A stretch of 64,000 nt of DNA. Source: Paenibacillus sp. URB8-2 (GTDB lineage: Bacteria > Bacillota > Bacilli > Paenibacillales > Paenibacillaceae). Under the pieces are notes generated by a model, which was not told where the DNA came from, made no database searches, and saw only the letters and a list, made by a program, of their open reading frames with translations. Location: assembly GCF_013393385.1 (NCBI RefSeq), contig NZ_AP023239.1:3658001-3722000 (forward strand), written 5' to 3'. Below, piece after piece: positions 34,115 to 43,873 of the stretch; the first letter of the stretch is position 1; each line of letters begins with the position of its first letter. The translations under genes and the position numbers were made by a program.

Positions 34115-34789
34115 TCACCCTTTCGCTTGGGAATGCGCCGCCGGGGGCGGAGAAGCCGTTACTCCCCCGGTGCGGGAACGGCGGGCCGGCGGCGGCCCCG
34201 GCGGCCTTCGCAGCAAATGCAGCCGGCGGCACAGCCGGTCTGCGAAGACGGCGGCGAGCGTCGCGACCAGCGTCGCCGCCAGCGTCGTTCCGACGATGCC
34301 CGCCGGATCGGCGGAGCCGTAGTTCAGGCGGATCGCGATCAGCGTCGCCGGAATGAGCGTGATGCTGGCGGTATTCAGCGCCAGCAGGGTGCACATCGCG
34401 GGAGTCGCCGTATCCTTGTCGGGATTCAGCGTTTGCAATTCCTGCATCGCCTTGATGCCCATCGGCGTCGCCGCATTGCCCAAGCCGAGCAGGTTGGCGC
34501 TCATATTGGACAGAATATAGCCAATTGCCGGATGCCCTTTCGGCACATCCGGGAACAGAAAGCGGACGACCGGTCCAAGCACCCTGGCGATCGTTCGCAG
34601 CAGCCCGGCATCCTCGGCGATCTTCATGATGCCCAGCCAGAACACCAAGACGCTGATCAGCCCGAAGCTGACCGTCACCCCGTTCTTCGCGCCGTCGAAC
34701 ACGGCTCCCGTGAAGGCGTCCATCCGGCCGTTCACTGCAGCAAACACAAAACCGATGATGATCATGCCGAGCCATATCCCGTTAATCAT
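34115..34789 (-). CDS. spmA: Spore maturation protein A
   Basis: 224 residues from the ATG at 34787-34789, with aaggagg 8 nt upstream. It starts MINGIWLGMIIIGFVFAA, with further membrane helices and the family motifs GAKNGVTVSFGLI, NMSANLLGLGNAATPMGIKAM and NTASITLIPATLIAIR. Its C-terminal 35 residues are Pro/Arg-rich and look like a poorly conserved tail. The gene overlaps the end of dacB by 8 nt. The open frame extends upstream over dacB, but that extension is rejected. Confidence 0.93.
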   Translation of the reverse strand: MINGIWLGMIIIGFVFAAVNGRMDAFTGAVFDGAKNGVTVSFGLISVLVFWLGIMKIAEDAGLLRTIARVLGPVVRFLFPDVPKGHPAIGYILSNMSANLLGLGNAATPMGIKAMQELQTLNPDKDTATPAMCTLLALNTASITLIPATLIAIRLNYGSADPAGIVGTTLAATLVATLAAVFADRLCRRLHLLRRPPGPPPARRSRTGGVTASPPPAAHSQAKG

Positions 34790-35990
34790 GGGAGACGCCT
34801 CCTTCCGCGCCAAGCCGGAACAGGGCACGAAGCGCGCTGACCGCCGCTTGAAGCCATGTGTCCGCCGGGTAGGCCGTGGTTGTCGCATATTTGTCGTCGT
34901 ACGGCGTAGTGGCAGGCGGGAGCCGGTCGGGTTCATAGACCGGCACCCGTCCGATCGAAACGCCGCCAAGCTTCAGCACGAGCGTCCCCCGAAGCCCGAA
35001 ATTCTTATCGGCTCCTTCTTTGGTCTCCCGCTTCCCGTTCAGAACCAGCTCCGTGACGATCCGCTCCTCTTCTCCCGGACTAAACGGATACGAGAAATTC
35101 AGTCCCGCCACCAGCTCATAGCCCTGAAGCTTCTCTCCCCGCTCGATCATCGTTTTAAGCGGAAACCGGTTAAAGCCGAAATCCAGCAGCGCGGAGTGGT
35201 CGTTCCAGTCGTTGCCGTCATTTAGAGTCACGGCGACCAGCTGCTGGCCGCCCCGGGTAGCGGAGCTGACAAGGCAGCGCAGCGCTTTTTTCGTATAGCC
35301 GGTCTTTACCCCGTCCGCTCCCTCATACAGGCGAAGCATTTTATTTTTGTTGCTCCATTTGTATTCCCATTTCTCATACGGATTGTCCGCCGTCTTTACC
35401 TGCGTCTTCACGATTTCCTTGAATACGGGATTATGCAGAGCGTAGGCTGTCAGTACGGCCAAATCGTTCGCGCTGGAGTAATGCCCTTCGGCGTCAAGCC
35501 CATGGGGATTGGCAAAATGGGTATGCTTGAGGCTCAGTTCCTCCGCTTTGGCGTTCATCAAGTGAACAAAGCCTTCCTCCGAACCGCCGACATGCTCCGC
35601 GATGGCCGTCGCCGCATCGTTGCCCGAACGCAGCATGAGACCGTACAGCATGTTCTGGAGCGTCATCTCCTCGCCCAGCCTTAGAAACAGGGATGACCCT
35701 TCTTTGGCAAAAGCTTTCTTTCCGACCTTGACCTTGCTGTTCAAATCGCCGTATTCAATAGCCACGATTGCGGTCATGATCTTGGTCAGGCTGGCGATCA
35801 GCATCGGCTCGTCGCCGTGGCTGCTGTACAAGATCCGTCCGGACTCCACATCAATCAGCGCGGCCGCCTTGGCATGGGTAGATACGCTCCCTTGATCTTG
35901 CACCGGCTCAGCCGCCGCAATCGAAGTGAAGAGCAAGAGCAGGCTGCAGCAGACCAGGGCTAGGGAAGATCTGAAATTTACTCTTTTCAT
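34782..35990 (-). CDS. dacB: D-alanyl-D-alanine carboxypeptidase DacB (PBP5*)
   Basis: 402 residues. A signal peptide (about 1-27, ending TSIAAA) is followed by a serine carboxypeptidase domain with SLTK (Ser67, Lys70), SGN (122-124) and KTG (229-231), and a C-terminal PBP5-like beta domain (from about 290). In B. subtilis DacB trims peptide side chains in spore cortex peptidoglycan during sporulation and is transcribed by sigma-E. The ATG at 35988-35990 is chosen because ggagg is 6 nt upstream. It is followed by spmA and spmB with an 8-nt overlap. Confidence 0.93.
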   Translation of the reverse strand: MKRVNFRSSLALVCCSLLLLFTSIAAAEPVQDQGSVSTHAKAAALIDVESGRILYSSHGDEPMLIASLTKIMTAIVAIEYGDLNSKVKVGKKAFAKEGSSLFLRLGEEMTLQNMLYGLMLRSGNDAATAIAEHVGGSEEGFVHLMNAKAEELSLKHTHFANPHGLDAEGHYSSANDLAVLTAYALHNPVFKEIVKTQVKTADNPYEKWEYKWSNKNKMLRLYEGADGVKTGYTKKALRCLVSSATRGGQQLVAVTLNDGNDWNDHSALLDFGFNRFPLKTMIERGEKLQGYELVAGLNFSYPFSPGEEERIVTELVLNGKRETKEGADKNFGLRGTLVLKLGGVSIGRVPVYEPDRLPPATTPYDDKYATTTAYPADTWLQAAVSALRALFRLGAEGGVSHD

Positions 35991-36157
35991 GTTCATCCTC
36001 CGGCTTCCTATCGGCATTTTGTACAAGTGTATGCGGGCGATGGGAACGGTATGTCCCAAAGGCGCCCTGCCGCAAAAAATAGCCCCGCTAAGCGGAGCCT
36101 CGCTGTTGCAACAGCTTCCTTAGCAGGACCATATAAGTTCTTCTCCTTCTCCTCCTA

Positions 36158-36191
36158 CAAAAAAGGGATATCGCAGCTAAGCGATATCCCT
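36158..36191 (-). terminator. Intrinsic terminator of ytfJ
   Basis: AGGGATATCGC (36164-36174) and GCGATATCCCT (36181-36191) form a perfect 11-bp stem, followed on the minus strand by TTTTTT. Confidence 0.9.
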
Positions 36192-36275
36192 ATGTGCGCG
36201 GCGAAGCCGCACCGGTCTTGTAATCCATTCGTCATCCCCGGAATTCCCGCACATAGCGAGCCTTATGCCGGCTGG

Positions 36276-36764
36276 CTACACCGTAGCAGATGGCGTAAAC
36301 GTAACGTCGTTAGCAGGGACGGGAGGCGGAGTGGGCGTATACTGCTGCTGTCCGGCGCCGGTTCCGCCCTGGTTCGGGAACATCGACTGGATTTTGTCGA
36401 TCAAACCGGGAGTGGCGTCGATAATTTTCTCGAAAATATGGGTTTGGTTGTCCAGCGGCACGATATGCACACCTTCCTTGCTGACGACAAGAAAAGCGAT
36501 TGGCCGGATGGAGACTCCGCCCCCGCTGCCGCCTCCAAACGGAAGCATCTTCACGCCGTTCTGTCCGGCTGCAGGCTTGTCGTCGTCTTCCACACGGAAG
36601 TCGCTGCCGCCGGCGGCAAAACCGAACGCGACTTTACTGATCGGCAGAATGACGCTGCCGTCCTTCGTCTCCACCGGCTCGCCGACGATGGTGTTTACGT
36701 CGACCATGCCTTTGATGTTTTCCATCGCGGTCTGCATCAGACCTTGAATGGGGTGGTCACTCAT
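36276..36764 (-). CDS. ytfJ: GerW/YtfJ family spore protein
   Basis: 162 residues. The family core is visible: MENIKGMVDVNTIVGEPVET (about 14-33), VILPISKVAFGFAAGGSDF and GGGSGGGVSIRPIAFLVV. The C-terminus is Pro/Thr-rich. GerW proteins are spore proteins linked to germination; B. subtilis ytfJ is sigma-F-dependent. It follows the DUF2953 gene in the same direction, mirroring the ytfI-ytfJ pair of Bacillus, which lies elsewhere in that genome. Strong terminator downstream. Confidence 0.9.
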   Translation of the reverse strand: MSDHPIQGLMQTAMENIKGMVDVNTIVGEPVETKDGSVILPISKVAFGFAAGGSDFRVEDDDKPAAGQNGVKMLPFGGGSGGGVSIRPIAFLVVSKEGVHIVPLDNQTHIFEKIIDATPGLIDKIQSMFPNQGGTGAGQQQYTPTPPPVPANDVTFTPSATV

Positions 36765-36855
36765 ATTGTTATCCTCCTTCGGCTTCTAGGGAATAGATTT
36801 CCTTCACGTCGTATATATTCCCCCGAAAGAAGCGTTACTATGTAACCCGCCGGAG

Positions 36856-37569
36856 TCATGCGGCGCTTTTTTCGCGCCGGCGGGACCGCATCTCGTGGAC
36901 GATCTCTTTCCACTGCTTGATCCCTTCATCGGCCTGCATAGCCCGGACCAGCAGTCTGAATCCCGCATACATCGCGTAGCCCGCCGATATTCTTCCCTTG
37001 CAATCAACCTCAGTGGAGAATTTCACGTTGTCTTCAAATACCGGAACCACAAACAGACGGGGGCTTCGCATCAGCTTCACCCACTGCGAGGTCCAGCCGA
37101 TGACCGTCCACTTCAATCCCCAGAGCGCTCCGGCCGCCGTGGCCGTTCCCGCCGCATCGCCGAGGGAGAAATTGGTGGACCAGTCCAGCTTCGTAATCTG
37201 CACATGGGACAGCGTGTCGGCGGTCCAGCGTTTCAGTCCGCGCGTCGCCTTCAGTGCTTTTTTCCCATATTCAATCCATTCCGAGACATCCTCCTTGTCG
37301 ATATTCGCCTCCTCCGCCTTCGCCGACTTGACCGGTGCGATTCCGGTCTCTTCCAGCTTGACATGCAGCCCGCGCTTGAATCCCTCGAATACGAGCGCCG
37401 GAAGCGTGTAATGATACTTGACAAGTCCGAAAAGGGCGGTGATATCAAGCACGATCCGGTCATCATGCCCTCTTCTGTTCAGACTGAAATGAAAAAAAAT
37501 GCGGGAAGAGAGCAGCAGTATCGCGGCCGCGAGCAGCAGCCCGGCGCCAATCAACAGCCATAGCTTCAC
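36856..37569 (-). CDS. DUF2953 membrane-associated protein (YtfI-like)
   Basis: 237 residues. One N-terminal membrane helix (about 3-23) is followed by a domain with LNRRGHDDRIVLDITALFGLV (DUF2953 start) and the later segment FSLGDAAGTATAAGALWGLK, features of the YtfI family. The C-terminus is basic (RSRRREKS). The function is unknown. It precedes ytfJ by about 90 nt, and the two are probably cotranscribed. Confidence 0.8.
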   Translation of the reverse strand: MKLWLLIGAGLLLAAAILLLSSRIFFHFSLNRRGHDDRIVLDITALFGLVKYHYTLPALVFEGFKRGLHVKLEETGIAPVKSAKAEEANIDKEDVSEWIEYGKKALKATRGLKRWTADTLSHVQITKLDWSTNFSLGDAAGTATAAGALWGLKWTVIGWTSQWVKLMRSPRLFVVPVFEDNVKFSTEVDCKGRISAGYAMYAGFRLLVRAMQADEGIKQWKEIVHEMRSRRREKSAA

Positions 37570-37678
37570 GTGTTAACCTCCAAGCATCCTTGTGTTAGGA
37601 ACTCCTTGGATTAGTATGGCAATTCTGAACTGGAAAAATTCGCATGACGGCAAATTCATCCTGTGGCAGCAAGCCCTA

Positions 37679-38082
37679 TTACTCTTCCGGCTTAATGAGG
37701 CTCTTCCCAATAAAGTTCGCGGATACCGGCCGCTTGCCGATTTCTCTGGCCCAAACCGAAAGCTGACCGAGATGGTGGATTTGATGGGCAATCATATGGC
37801 GCATGACTTCACCCCAGGCGTCAACGGCTACACTGCCATCGGGCTGGGGATCGCGGAAGATACGGGTCTCCATACTATCATCCCAGGCGTAAACAAACGT
37901 CTCGACCTCCGGACGAAATTCCGCATCCAGCTCCATTCCACATCGACAATATGAAAAAGAGTCCGCAGTATGCTTCCGATGCCGCCTGTCCGTTCACGGA
38001 GCAGCTCCTCTTCCGTCAATTCTCCGCACCACTCATACCATTGTTCCCTCACCATCCAGTTATAGCGAAACCAAGCTTCCAC
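37679..38082 (-). pseudogene. Frameshifted DinB family protein
   Basis: Two overlapping minus-strand frames encode the halves of one DinB-like protein. The first (from the ATG at 38082) gives MEAWFRYNWMVREQWYEWCG and continues to LRTLFHIVDVEWSWM. The second (ending at 37679) gives EFRPEVETFVYAWDDSMETR, then HMIAHQIHHLGQLSVWA with the His ligands and the normal ending. The switch falls near 37910-37930. DinB relatives normally have about 25 more residues between these parts, so a deletion that changed the frame is likely. As read, the gene is broken. Confidence 0.75.
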
Positions 38083-38171
38083 CTTGTACCCTCCTGTAAA
38101 TGAGTTTTTCCCTTCCTATGCAAAAAAATCATAGACTAATTACGTCTATGACTCTTCATCTAACAAACATA

Positions 38172-38777
38172 TTAGGACTGTTCCATTTCATCCATCGTCA
38201 TTTGGCGCGTATCAAGCTTGTCGAACAGCAGCTGCGTTTCTTCCTCCAGATTGTCTCCGCCGTCCTGCGCGGAGGGCTCCGGCAGTTCTTTCAGGCTGGC
38301 CAGCCCGAAAGTCTCCAGAAACGACTTTGTCGTTCCATAAAGAATCGGACGCCCAACAGCTTCCGCGCGGCCGACCTCCTGAATGAGATCCTTGTTGTTC
38401 AGCGTCTGGATCGCCCTTTCCGACTTCACCCCGCGGATCTCCTCGATTTCCACCCGCGTAATCGGCTGCCTGTAAGCGACGATGGACAGCGTCTCCAGCG
38501 CCGCCTGCGACAGAGACGCGCGGGAAGGCGAATAGGCCAGGCGTTCGAAATAAGGCGCGTGCTCCGGCAGAGTCGCCAGCCGGTAATTGCCGGCAATCTG
38601 CACTACCTGAAGACCTCGGCCCTGTGAGGCCAGATCCGCGCGCAGTTCCTCCATAGCCCCTGCGACGTGTTCCGTCCGCTGCTCGGTAATTTCGGCGATT
38701 TGCCGCGCGGACAGGCCATCCTCCCCGGCCAGGAACAACAGCCCCTCAATAATCGATTTCAGACGTTTGTAATCCAT
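38172..38777 (-). CDS. scpB: Segregation and condensation protein B
   Basis: 201 residues. Two winged-helix domains are apparent (about 5-80 and 90-165) with family segments LKSIIEGLLFLAGEDGLS, LSQAALETLSIVAYRQPITR and EIEEIRGVKSERAIQTL. The C-terminus is acidic and variable. With ScpA it forms the kleisin complex of SMC condensin. The first codons overlap the end of scpA by 32 nt. Confidence 0.95.
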   Translation of the reverse strand: MDYKRLKSIIEGLLFLAGEDGLSARQIAEITEQRTEHVAGAMEELRADLASQGRGLQVVQIAGNYRLATLPEHAPYFERLAYSPSRASLSQAALETLSIVAYRQPITRVEIEEIRGVKSERAIQTLNNKDLIQEVGRAEAVGRPILYGTTKSFLETFGLASLKELPEPSAQDGGDNLEEETQLLFDKLDTRQMTMDEMEQS

Positions 38778-39537
38778 CGAAGTCTTCCGCTCCTCTCCAT
38801 TCCATCACGATGTCGTCAAACAATTTCTCCTGATAGCAAAAGATCGCCTTCATCTTCATCAGCTCCAGAATCGCGAGAAAGGTTGCAACGATCTCATACC
38901 TTGCCATGCTGTCGTTCAGCAGCGACGAGAAACGCAGCCGGCCGCCTTTCCCGGTTTGCCTGAGCGCCGTGGAAACGTCGCGGATGCGGTCCTTGACGGA
39001 GATTTCGTCTCTGGTGATCCGCGCATAGGAGGAACGTCTTGCCGCTTTGCCAAGCGCCTTTCGAAATGCGGCGATCAGATCCGAAGCATGAAGCCCTTTC
39101 AGGGTATTGTCGACCTGGGAAGGCACAAAGGGAGCCAAATCGTCTGGTTCCTTCGTAAAAATCAGGCTGCGCTCGCTTTCCATATCCATGAGTTGGGTGG
39201 CGATGCTCTTGATTTTGCGGTATTCGATCAGACGCTGCACCAGCTCTGCCCGAGGATCGTAACCATCGTCCTCGTAGTATTCGAAATCGTCGATCTCGAT
39301 CACGGGCGGCTTGGGCAGCAGCATCTTGCTCTTGATGGAGAGCAGCGTCGCGGCCATTACTAAGAACTCGCTTGTGATTTCCAGTTCAAGCTCCTGCATG
39401 TTCCGCAAGTATTCCATGTACTGCTCGGTGATCTCGCTGACCGGAATGTCCTGGATGTCGATTTCCGCTTTGTCGATCAAATGCAGCAATAAATCCAGCG
39501 GGCCCTCAAACGTCTCCAGCTTGTACAATACAGTCAC
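38746..39537 (-). CDS. scpA: Segregation and condensation protein A
   Basis: 263 residues from a GTG (39535-39537) preceded by gggaggtg. The kleisin N-terminus is typical (VLYKLETFEGPLDLLLHLID), and the C-terminal winged helix includes FLAILELMKMKAIFCYQE. It bridges SMC heads for chromosome segregation. The open frame extends about 22 codons further upstream, but that part does not match the family. It is coupled to scpB by overlap. Confidence 0.95.
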   Translation of the reverse strand: MTVLYKLETFEGPLDLLLHLIDKAEIDIQDIPVSEITEQYMEYLRNMQELELEITSEFLVMAATLLSIKSKMLLPKPPVIEIDDFEYYEDDGYDPRAELVQRLIEYRKIKSIATQLMDMESERSLIFTKEPDDLAPFVPSQVDNTLKGLHASDLIAAFRKALGKAARRSSYARITRDEISVKDRIRDVSTALRQTGKGGRLRFSSLLNDSMARYEIVATFLAILELMKMKAIFCYQEKLFDDIVMEWRGAEDFDGLQTSEIDY

Positions 39538-39649
39538 GAGGCACCTCCCGCCAACTAGAAACGGTTCCGCCGCCTTTGAACGAACGGCAGCCGTTTCCCG
39601 CAAAATATAAGACTATAAGGATAAGCCAACAGCTTATGCCTTTTATATT

Positions 39650-39686
39650 TCAAAAAAGTAAAGTGCAGCGCCTGAATCAGACGCTA
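39650..39686 (-). terminator. Probable terminator of the rib operon
   Basis: Minus strand AGCGTCTG and CAGGCGCT pair (39678-39685 and 39667-39674) with one wobble. The T run (TTTTTT) comes after a 10-nt spacer, which is longer than usual. The other parts of the 39604-39824 gap show nothing clear. Confidence 0.5.
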
Positions 39687-39824
39687 CACAAGTCGAAAAC
39701 TTAAGATTAAATTCAGTTTCTTCGCATTCCTGCTGCCGTACAGACTCTTTCACTATTATTCTATCACAGATGCCAGACATTTGACACGTCAAAGACACGC
39801 GTTGTCCGCCGGCTCTGCCTACGG

Positions 39825-40295
39825 TTAGAACAATTTGGAAATATTGGCCATCTCAATGGCGGATACCGCGGCGTCCCAGCCCTTGTTGCCCGCTTTTGTG
39901 CCGCCGCGCTCGATCGCCTGCTCGATGTTCTCCGTCGTCAGCACGCCGAAGATTGTCGGAACGCCGGTCTTAAGATTAATGGCCGCCACTCCTTTGGCTA
40001 CCTCGTTGCACACGTAATCGTAATGGGTCGTAGAGCCGCGGATGACGGTGCCCAGTGTAACGACGGCGTCATATTTGCCGCTTTCGGCCATCTTTTGCGC
40101 AATCAGAGGAATTTCGAACACTCCCGGTACCCAGGCAACTGAAACTTCTTCATCCTTGACGCCGTGACGCTTGAAAGCGTCCAGAGCGCCAGACAGCAGC
40201 TTGCTCGTAATAAATTCGTTAAAACGTCCTACTACAATCCCGTATTTCAAACCTTCCGAAACTAAATGTCCTTCAAAAATCTGCGGCATACTCAT
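39825..40295 (-). CDS. ribH: 6,7-dimethyl-8-ribityllumazine synthase
   Basis: 156 residues. It condenses the ribityl-pyrimidine with dihydroxybutanone phosphate to give lumazine. Family motifs: [52 protein letters not shown] and [17 protein letters not shown] with the catalytic His in TTHYDYV. The ATG at 40295 (MSMPQIF) has aaaggg upstream; a slightly earlier ATG at 40310 is possible. It is the last gene of the rib operon. Confidence 0.95.
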   Translation of the reverse strand: MSMPQIFEGHLVSEGLKYGIVVGRFNEFITSKLLSGALDAFKRHGVKDEEVSVAWVPGVFEIPLIAQKMAESGKYDAVVTLGTVIRGSTTHYDYVCNEVAKGVAAINLKTGVPTIFGVLTTENIEQAIERGGTKAGNKGWDAAVSAIEMANISKLF

Positions 40296-40358
40296 CAACA
40301 ACCCTTTCATAAATTAGTCGGTTTTCGTTATAAATTTGGTTTGTGCAAAAAATTCGGC

Positions 40359-41612
40359 TTACGCTTTCGAGCTTTCGTTCTGCTCAATATCGTCGAACTT
40401 CAGCAGATGCCCGAGCTTCAACTGCTTGGTGTGCAAATAATTCGTATTGTCTTCGTTCTCCGGCATCTGGATCGGCACGCGCTCCACAACCTCAAGTCCG
40501 TAACCTTCCAGCCCCTTGATCTTGCGCGGATTATTCGTCATCAGCTTGATCCGGCGAACGCCCAAATCCTTCAAGATTTGCGCGCCGATTCCGTAATCGC
40601 GCAAATCCGCCGGGAATCCGAGCTCCAGATTCGCATCGACCGTGTCAAGCCCTTGTTCCTGAAGCTTATACGCGCGCAGCTTGTTGATCAGGCCGATGCC
40701 CCGGCCCTCCTGGCGCATGTAGAGCAGAACGCCCTTTCCTGCGGCTTCGATCTGGCGGAGCGCGGCTTCGAACTGCGGGCCGCAATCACAGCGGTGGGAA
40801 TGGAATACATCGCCGGTGAGACATTCCGAATGCACGCGGACCAGCACCGGCTCGTCTCCGGAAATATCCCCTTTGACGAGAGCGACATGCTCTTTTTCAT
40901 CCACTTCGTTCGTATAGGCAATGGTCTGGAACTCGCCGAAATCGGTGGGCAGGCGGACCGAAACTTCGCGGGTGACCAGCTTTTCCTTTTCATTCCGGTA
41001 ATGGATCAGGTCCGCGATGCTGATAAGCTTCAGATCGTGCTTCTTCGCAATTTCATGCAGATCGGGCAGACGGGCCATCGTCCCGTCTTCTTTGACGACC
41101 TCGCATATTACTGCGGCGGGATAGGCGCCGCACATCCGGGCCAGATCGACGGCGGCTTCCGTGTGGCCGCTTCTACGCAGCACGCCGCCTTTTTTGGCGA
41201 TCAGCGGGAACATATGGCCAGGTCTGCGGAAATCCGAAGGGCCGGCTTTCGGGTCCATAATCGCCTTGGCGGTCAGCGACCGCTCATAGGCCGAGATGCC
41301 GGTTGTCGTATCCTTATGATCGATCGAAACGGTGAACGCCGTGCCGTGAAAGTCGGTATTTTGACTAACCATCGGCTTCAAATCCAACTCCGCCGCCCGC
41401 TCCGCCGTAATCGGCAGGCAGACAAGCCCGCGTCCTTCGGTAATCATGAAATTGATCACTTCCGGGGTCGCCCGTTCCGCCAAAGCGATAAAATCGCCTT
41501 CGTTCTCGCGGTCTTCATCATCGACAACAATAACGACCTTGCCGCGCATTAAATCGTAGATGGCTTCTTCAATCGGGTCCAAACGAATATCTTCGTTGTG
41601 CTGTTGACTCAT
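40359..41612 (-). CDS. ribBA: Bifunctional 3,4-DHBP synthase / GTP cyclohydrolase II
   Basis: 417 residues. The N-terminal half (about 1-215) is 3,4-dihydroxy-2-butanone-4-phosphate synthase ([18 protein letters not shown] and [14 protein letters not shown]). The C-terminal half is GTP cyclohydrolase II, with the zinc cysteines in [19 protein letters not shown] and the [17 protein letters not shown] motif. Both reactions feed riboflavin synthesis. It lies between ribE and ribH. Confidence 0.96.
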   Translation of the reverse strand: MSQQHNEDIRLDPIEEAIYDLMRGKVVIVVDDEDRENEGDFIALAERATPEVINFMITEGRGLVCLPITAERAAELDLKPMVSQNTDFHGTAFTVSIDHKDTTTGISAYERSLTAKAIMDPKAGPSDFRRPGHMFPLIAKKGGVLRRSGHTEAAVDLARMCGAYPAAVICEVVKEDGTMARLPDLHEIAKKHDLKLISIADLIHYRNEKEKLVTREVSVRLPTDFGEFQTIAYTNEVDEKEHVALVKGDISGDEPVLVRVHSECLTGDVFHSHRCDCGPQFEAALRQIEAAGKGVLLYMRQEGRGIGLINKLRAYKLQEQGLDTVDANLELGFPADLRDYGIGAQILKDLGVRRIKLMTNNPRKIKGLEGYGLEVVERVPIQMPENEDNTNYLHTKQLKLGHLLKFDDIEQNESSKA

Positions 41613-41647
41613 TTTTTTGACCTCCTGGATTCAAGAAAATCACAATC

Positions 41648-42325
41648 TTATAAAAAACCGTTCGCCGCCAAAAATTCGCTGCTGATGCGGGAGCCTTCGG
41701 CCTCTTCCCCATCCTCGGCATTTTGCGGGGACGAGCCGTACCGGAGCAGATGATCTACGTACTTGCCCAGCACGTCGCATTCGAGATTGACAGTGTCCCC
41801 GGCGCGCTTATAGGCAAGCACGGTTTCGCCGAGCGTATGGGGGATAATCGACACCGTGAACGACGAGGACGACGAGGACGCCACCGTCAGGCTGATGCCG
41901 TCTATCGTGATCGAGCCTTTCGGAATAATAAACTTGAACAGCGTCTTTCGGCCCGGCGATATCTCAAACACAACCGCGTTCTGATCGCGTTTTACACTTT
42001 TGATAGTTCCGATACCGTCGACATGGCCCTGCACGATATGTCCCCCGAATCGTCCGCCGGCCGCCATGGCCCGCTCCAGATTGATCCGGCTGCCCGCCCG
42101 CAGTTCCTTAAGAGTGCTGTTGCGGTAAGTCTGCGGCATGACATCGGCGGTAAAGCCGTGGTCGCTTAAGGAAGTCGCCGTGAGACAGACTCCGTTGACC
42201 GACACGCTGTCGCCGATTTTGAGATCGTCCATGATGACGGATGCGCCAATATTCAGCACCATTACTTCTCCACCGGACGAAACGCCGCGCAGCACGCCGA
42301 CTTCTTCAATCAGTCCTGTAAACAT
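41648..42325 (-). CDS. ribE: Riboflavin synthase alpha chain
   Basis: 225 residues. Two homologous lumazine-binding domains: N-terminal MFTGLIEEVGVLRGV and SVNGVCLTATSLSDH; second GGHIVQGHVDGIGTIKSV and ITIDGISLTVASSSSSSF. It dismutates two lumazines into riboflavin. A short acidic extension sits at the C-terminus. It is 18 nt downstream of ribD. Confidence 0.96.
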   Translation of the reverse strand: MFTGLIEEVGVLRGVSSGGEVMVLNIGASVIMDDLKIGDSVSVNGVCLTATSLSDHGFTADVMPQTYRNSTLKELRAGSRINLERAMAAGGRFGGHIVQGHVDGIGTIKSVKRDQNAVVFEISPGRKTLFKFIIPKGSITIDGISLTVASSSSSSFTVSIIPHTLGETVLAYKRAGDTVNLECDVLGKYVDHLLRYGSSPQNAEDGEEAEGSRISSEFLAANGFL

Positions 42326-42343
42326 CCTGCTTCCACCCTCCTT

Positions 42344-43447
42344 TTACACAAGCTCGGGAATGCCGCTGATGCACACATTATCTCCGAGAACTTCCACTTC
42401 CACACCCCGCAGCGTAACGGCGTCCCTCATAAGCTCCACCCCGTCAAATGCAAACGCGGCCGGCGCCTCTGCGCCTCCTCCGACGATCTTCGGAGCGAAA
42501 AAGAGAACCACACGGTCCACAAGCCCCTGCTCCAGCATCGCTCCGTTCAGGATGCCGCCGCCCTCCAGCAGAATGGAGCCAATTTCCAGCTCGCCGAGCC
42601 TGGACATCGCGGCAGCCAGATCAACACGCGGCCCCGCGCCGTAGCGCAGCACCTGTACCCCGGCGGCCGTCAGCGCTTCTTCCTTCGCGGCATCGGCGGT
42701 TTCCGCCGCAATAATGATCGTCGGCGCCTGCCCGTCGGTGACAACCGACGATTCAAGGGGTGTACGGAGGCCCGAATCGATGATGATCCGCACCGGATTG
42801 ATGCCCGGCACCTCGGTCCGGGTTGTCAGCGAGGGATTGTCGGCAATGACTGTGCCTACACCGGCCATAATGCCCTGATGTCGATGCCTCAGCGTATGTA
42901 CGATTCCCCGCGCCGACTCGTTGGAAATCCACTTGCTGTCTCCCGTACGCGTGGCAATTTTGCCGTCCAGCGTGCTGGCGCTTTTCAATGTGACAAAAGG
43001 CCGCTTCGTCAAAATGTATTTAATAAACTTCTCATTCAGCCGCAGGGCGCGTTCGCGCAGCAGCCCGACTTCCACTTCGATTCCCGCCCCCCGGAGCATC
43101 GCGATTCCGCGTCCGGCCACCTGTGGATTCGGGTCCTCGCAAGCGATAACGACCCTTGCCACGCCTTCGGCAATCAGCCGCTCGCTGCACGGGGGTGTCT
43201 TGCCGTAATGGCTGCACGGCTCCAGCGTTACATAAGCGGTGCTTCCCGCCGCCTGCCCGGCCGCCATATTCAGCGCATGCACCTCGGCATGACCCGTCCC
43301 CCGCTTTAGATGGGTGCCCAGGCCAATCACTGCGCCGTCCTTAACAACCACGCAGCCGACAACCGGGTTGATTCCGGTCTGTCCTTGGGCCCGCTGAGCC
43401 ATATCAAGCGCAAGCGACATGTAGAACTCGTCATTCATTACTTCCAT
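42344..43447 (-). CDS. ribD: Bifunctional deaminase/reductase RibD
   Basis: 367 residues. The N-terminal cytidine-deaminase-like domain has the zinc site GHAEVHALNMAAG and LEPCSHYGKTPPCSE. The C-terminal reductase domain (from about 145) contains FVTLKSASTLDGKIATRTGD and SILLEGGGILNGAMLEQGLVD. It carries out the second and third steps of riboflavin synthesis. The ATG follows ggagg by 6 nt. It is the first gene of the operon, downstream of the FMN riboswitch and its terminator. Confidence 0.96.
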   Translation of the reverse strand: MEVMNDEFYMSLALDMAQRAQGQTGINPVVGCVVVKDGAVIGLGTHLKRGTGHAEVHALNMAAGQAAGSTAYVTLEPCSHYGKTPPCSERLIAEGVARVVIACEDPNPQVAGRGIAMLRGAGIEVEVGLLRERALRLNEKFIKYILTKRPFVTLKSASTLDGKIATRTGDSKWISNESARGIVHTLRHRHQGIMAGVGTVIADNPSLTTRTEVPGINPVRIIIDSGLRTPLESSVVTDGQAPTIIIAAETADAAKEEALTAAGVQVLRYGAGPRVDLAAAMSRLGELEIGSILLEGGGILNGAMLEQGLVDRVVLFFAPKIVGGGAEAPAAFAFDGVELMRDAVTLRGVEVEVLGDNVCISGIPELV

Positions 43448-43487
43448 GCCTAGCCTCCGATCCTCAACCGCCAGATGCTGATTTAAT

Positions 43488-43530
43488 TAAAAAACCCATC
43501 CACTACTCCTTTAAGGAGCCGTGAATGGGC
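43488..43530 (-). terminator. Terminator of the FMN riboswitch
   Basis: Minus strand CCCATTCACgGCTCC-ttaaa-GGAGtaGTGGATGGG forms a long stem followed by TTTTTT, between the riboswitch aptamer and ribD. This is the expected off-switch. Confidence 0.85.
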
Positions 43531-43663
43531 AGTTTGAGAGTGTGAATGCATCCTAAACCATATGCGGACAAGTCCCCGGACTGCAGGTCTTGTGAATTAT
43601 CGCACATAATATCGGGAGCCATTTCATTAGGCTTGCCCCTAACAGACAAGGGCAAACGGCAAC

Positions 43664-43828
43664 TCTCCTTCTTCCATCCAGACTATACTGTCGGTCCCGG
43701 AATCTCACCGGGTCCACCGTCCGCGCGGGAAGCGCGATCCGGGTAGCGGACTTGTCTTCGTGTGCCGCATAATGCGTCATACGAATCATCACCGCCGGTA
43801 GGGAATTTCACCCTGCCCTGAAGGATTG
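43664..43828 (-). promoter_or_regulatory. FMN riboswitch (RFN element)
   Basis: The conserved RFN aptamer segments read on the minus strand: AGGGTGAAATTCCC near 43802-43815, ACCGGCGGTGATGATTCGTA next, then GATCCGGTGAGATTCCGGGA and CGACAGTATAGTCTGGATGG, ending GAAGAAGGAGA near 43664. It precedes ribD-ribE-ribBA-ribH, with a terminator at 43488-43530. FMN binding should favour termination. The 130-nt segment between aptamer and terminator probably holds the antiterminator. Confidence 0.95.
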
Positions 43829-43873
43829 TCATATTTATTTGAGAACGTAATAAATACCAATGATTATGACGGT

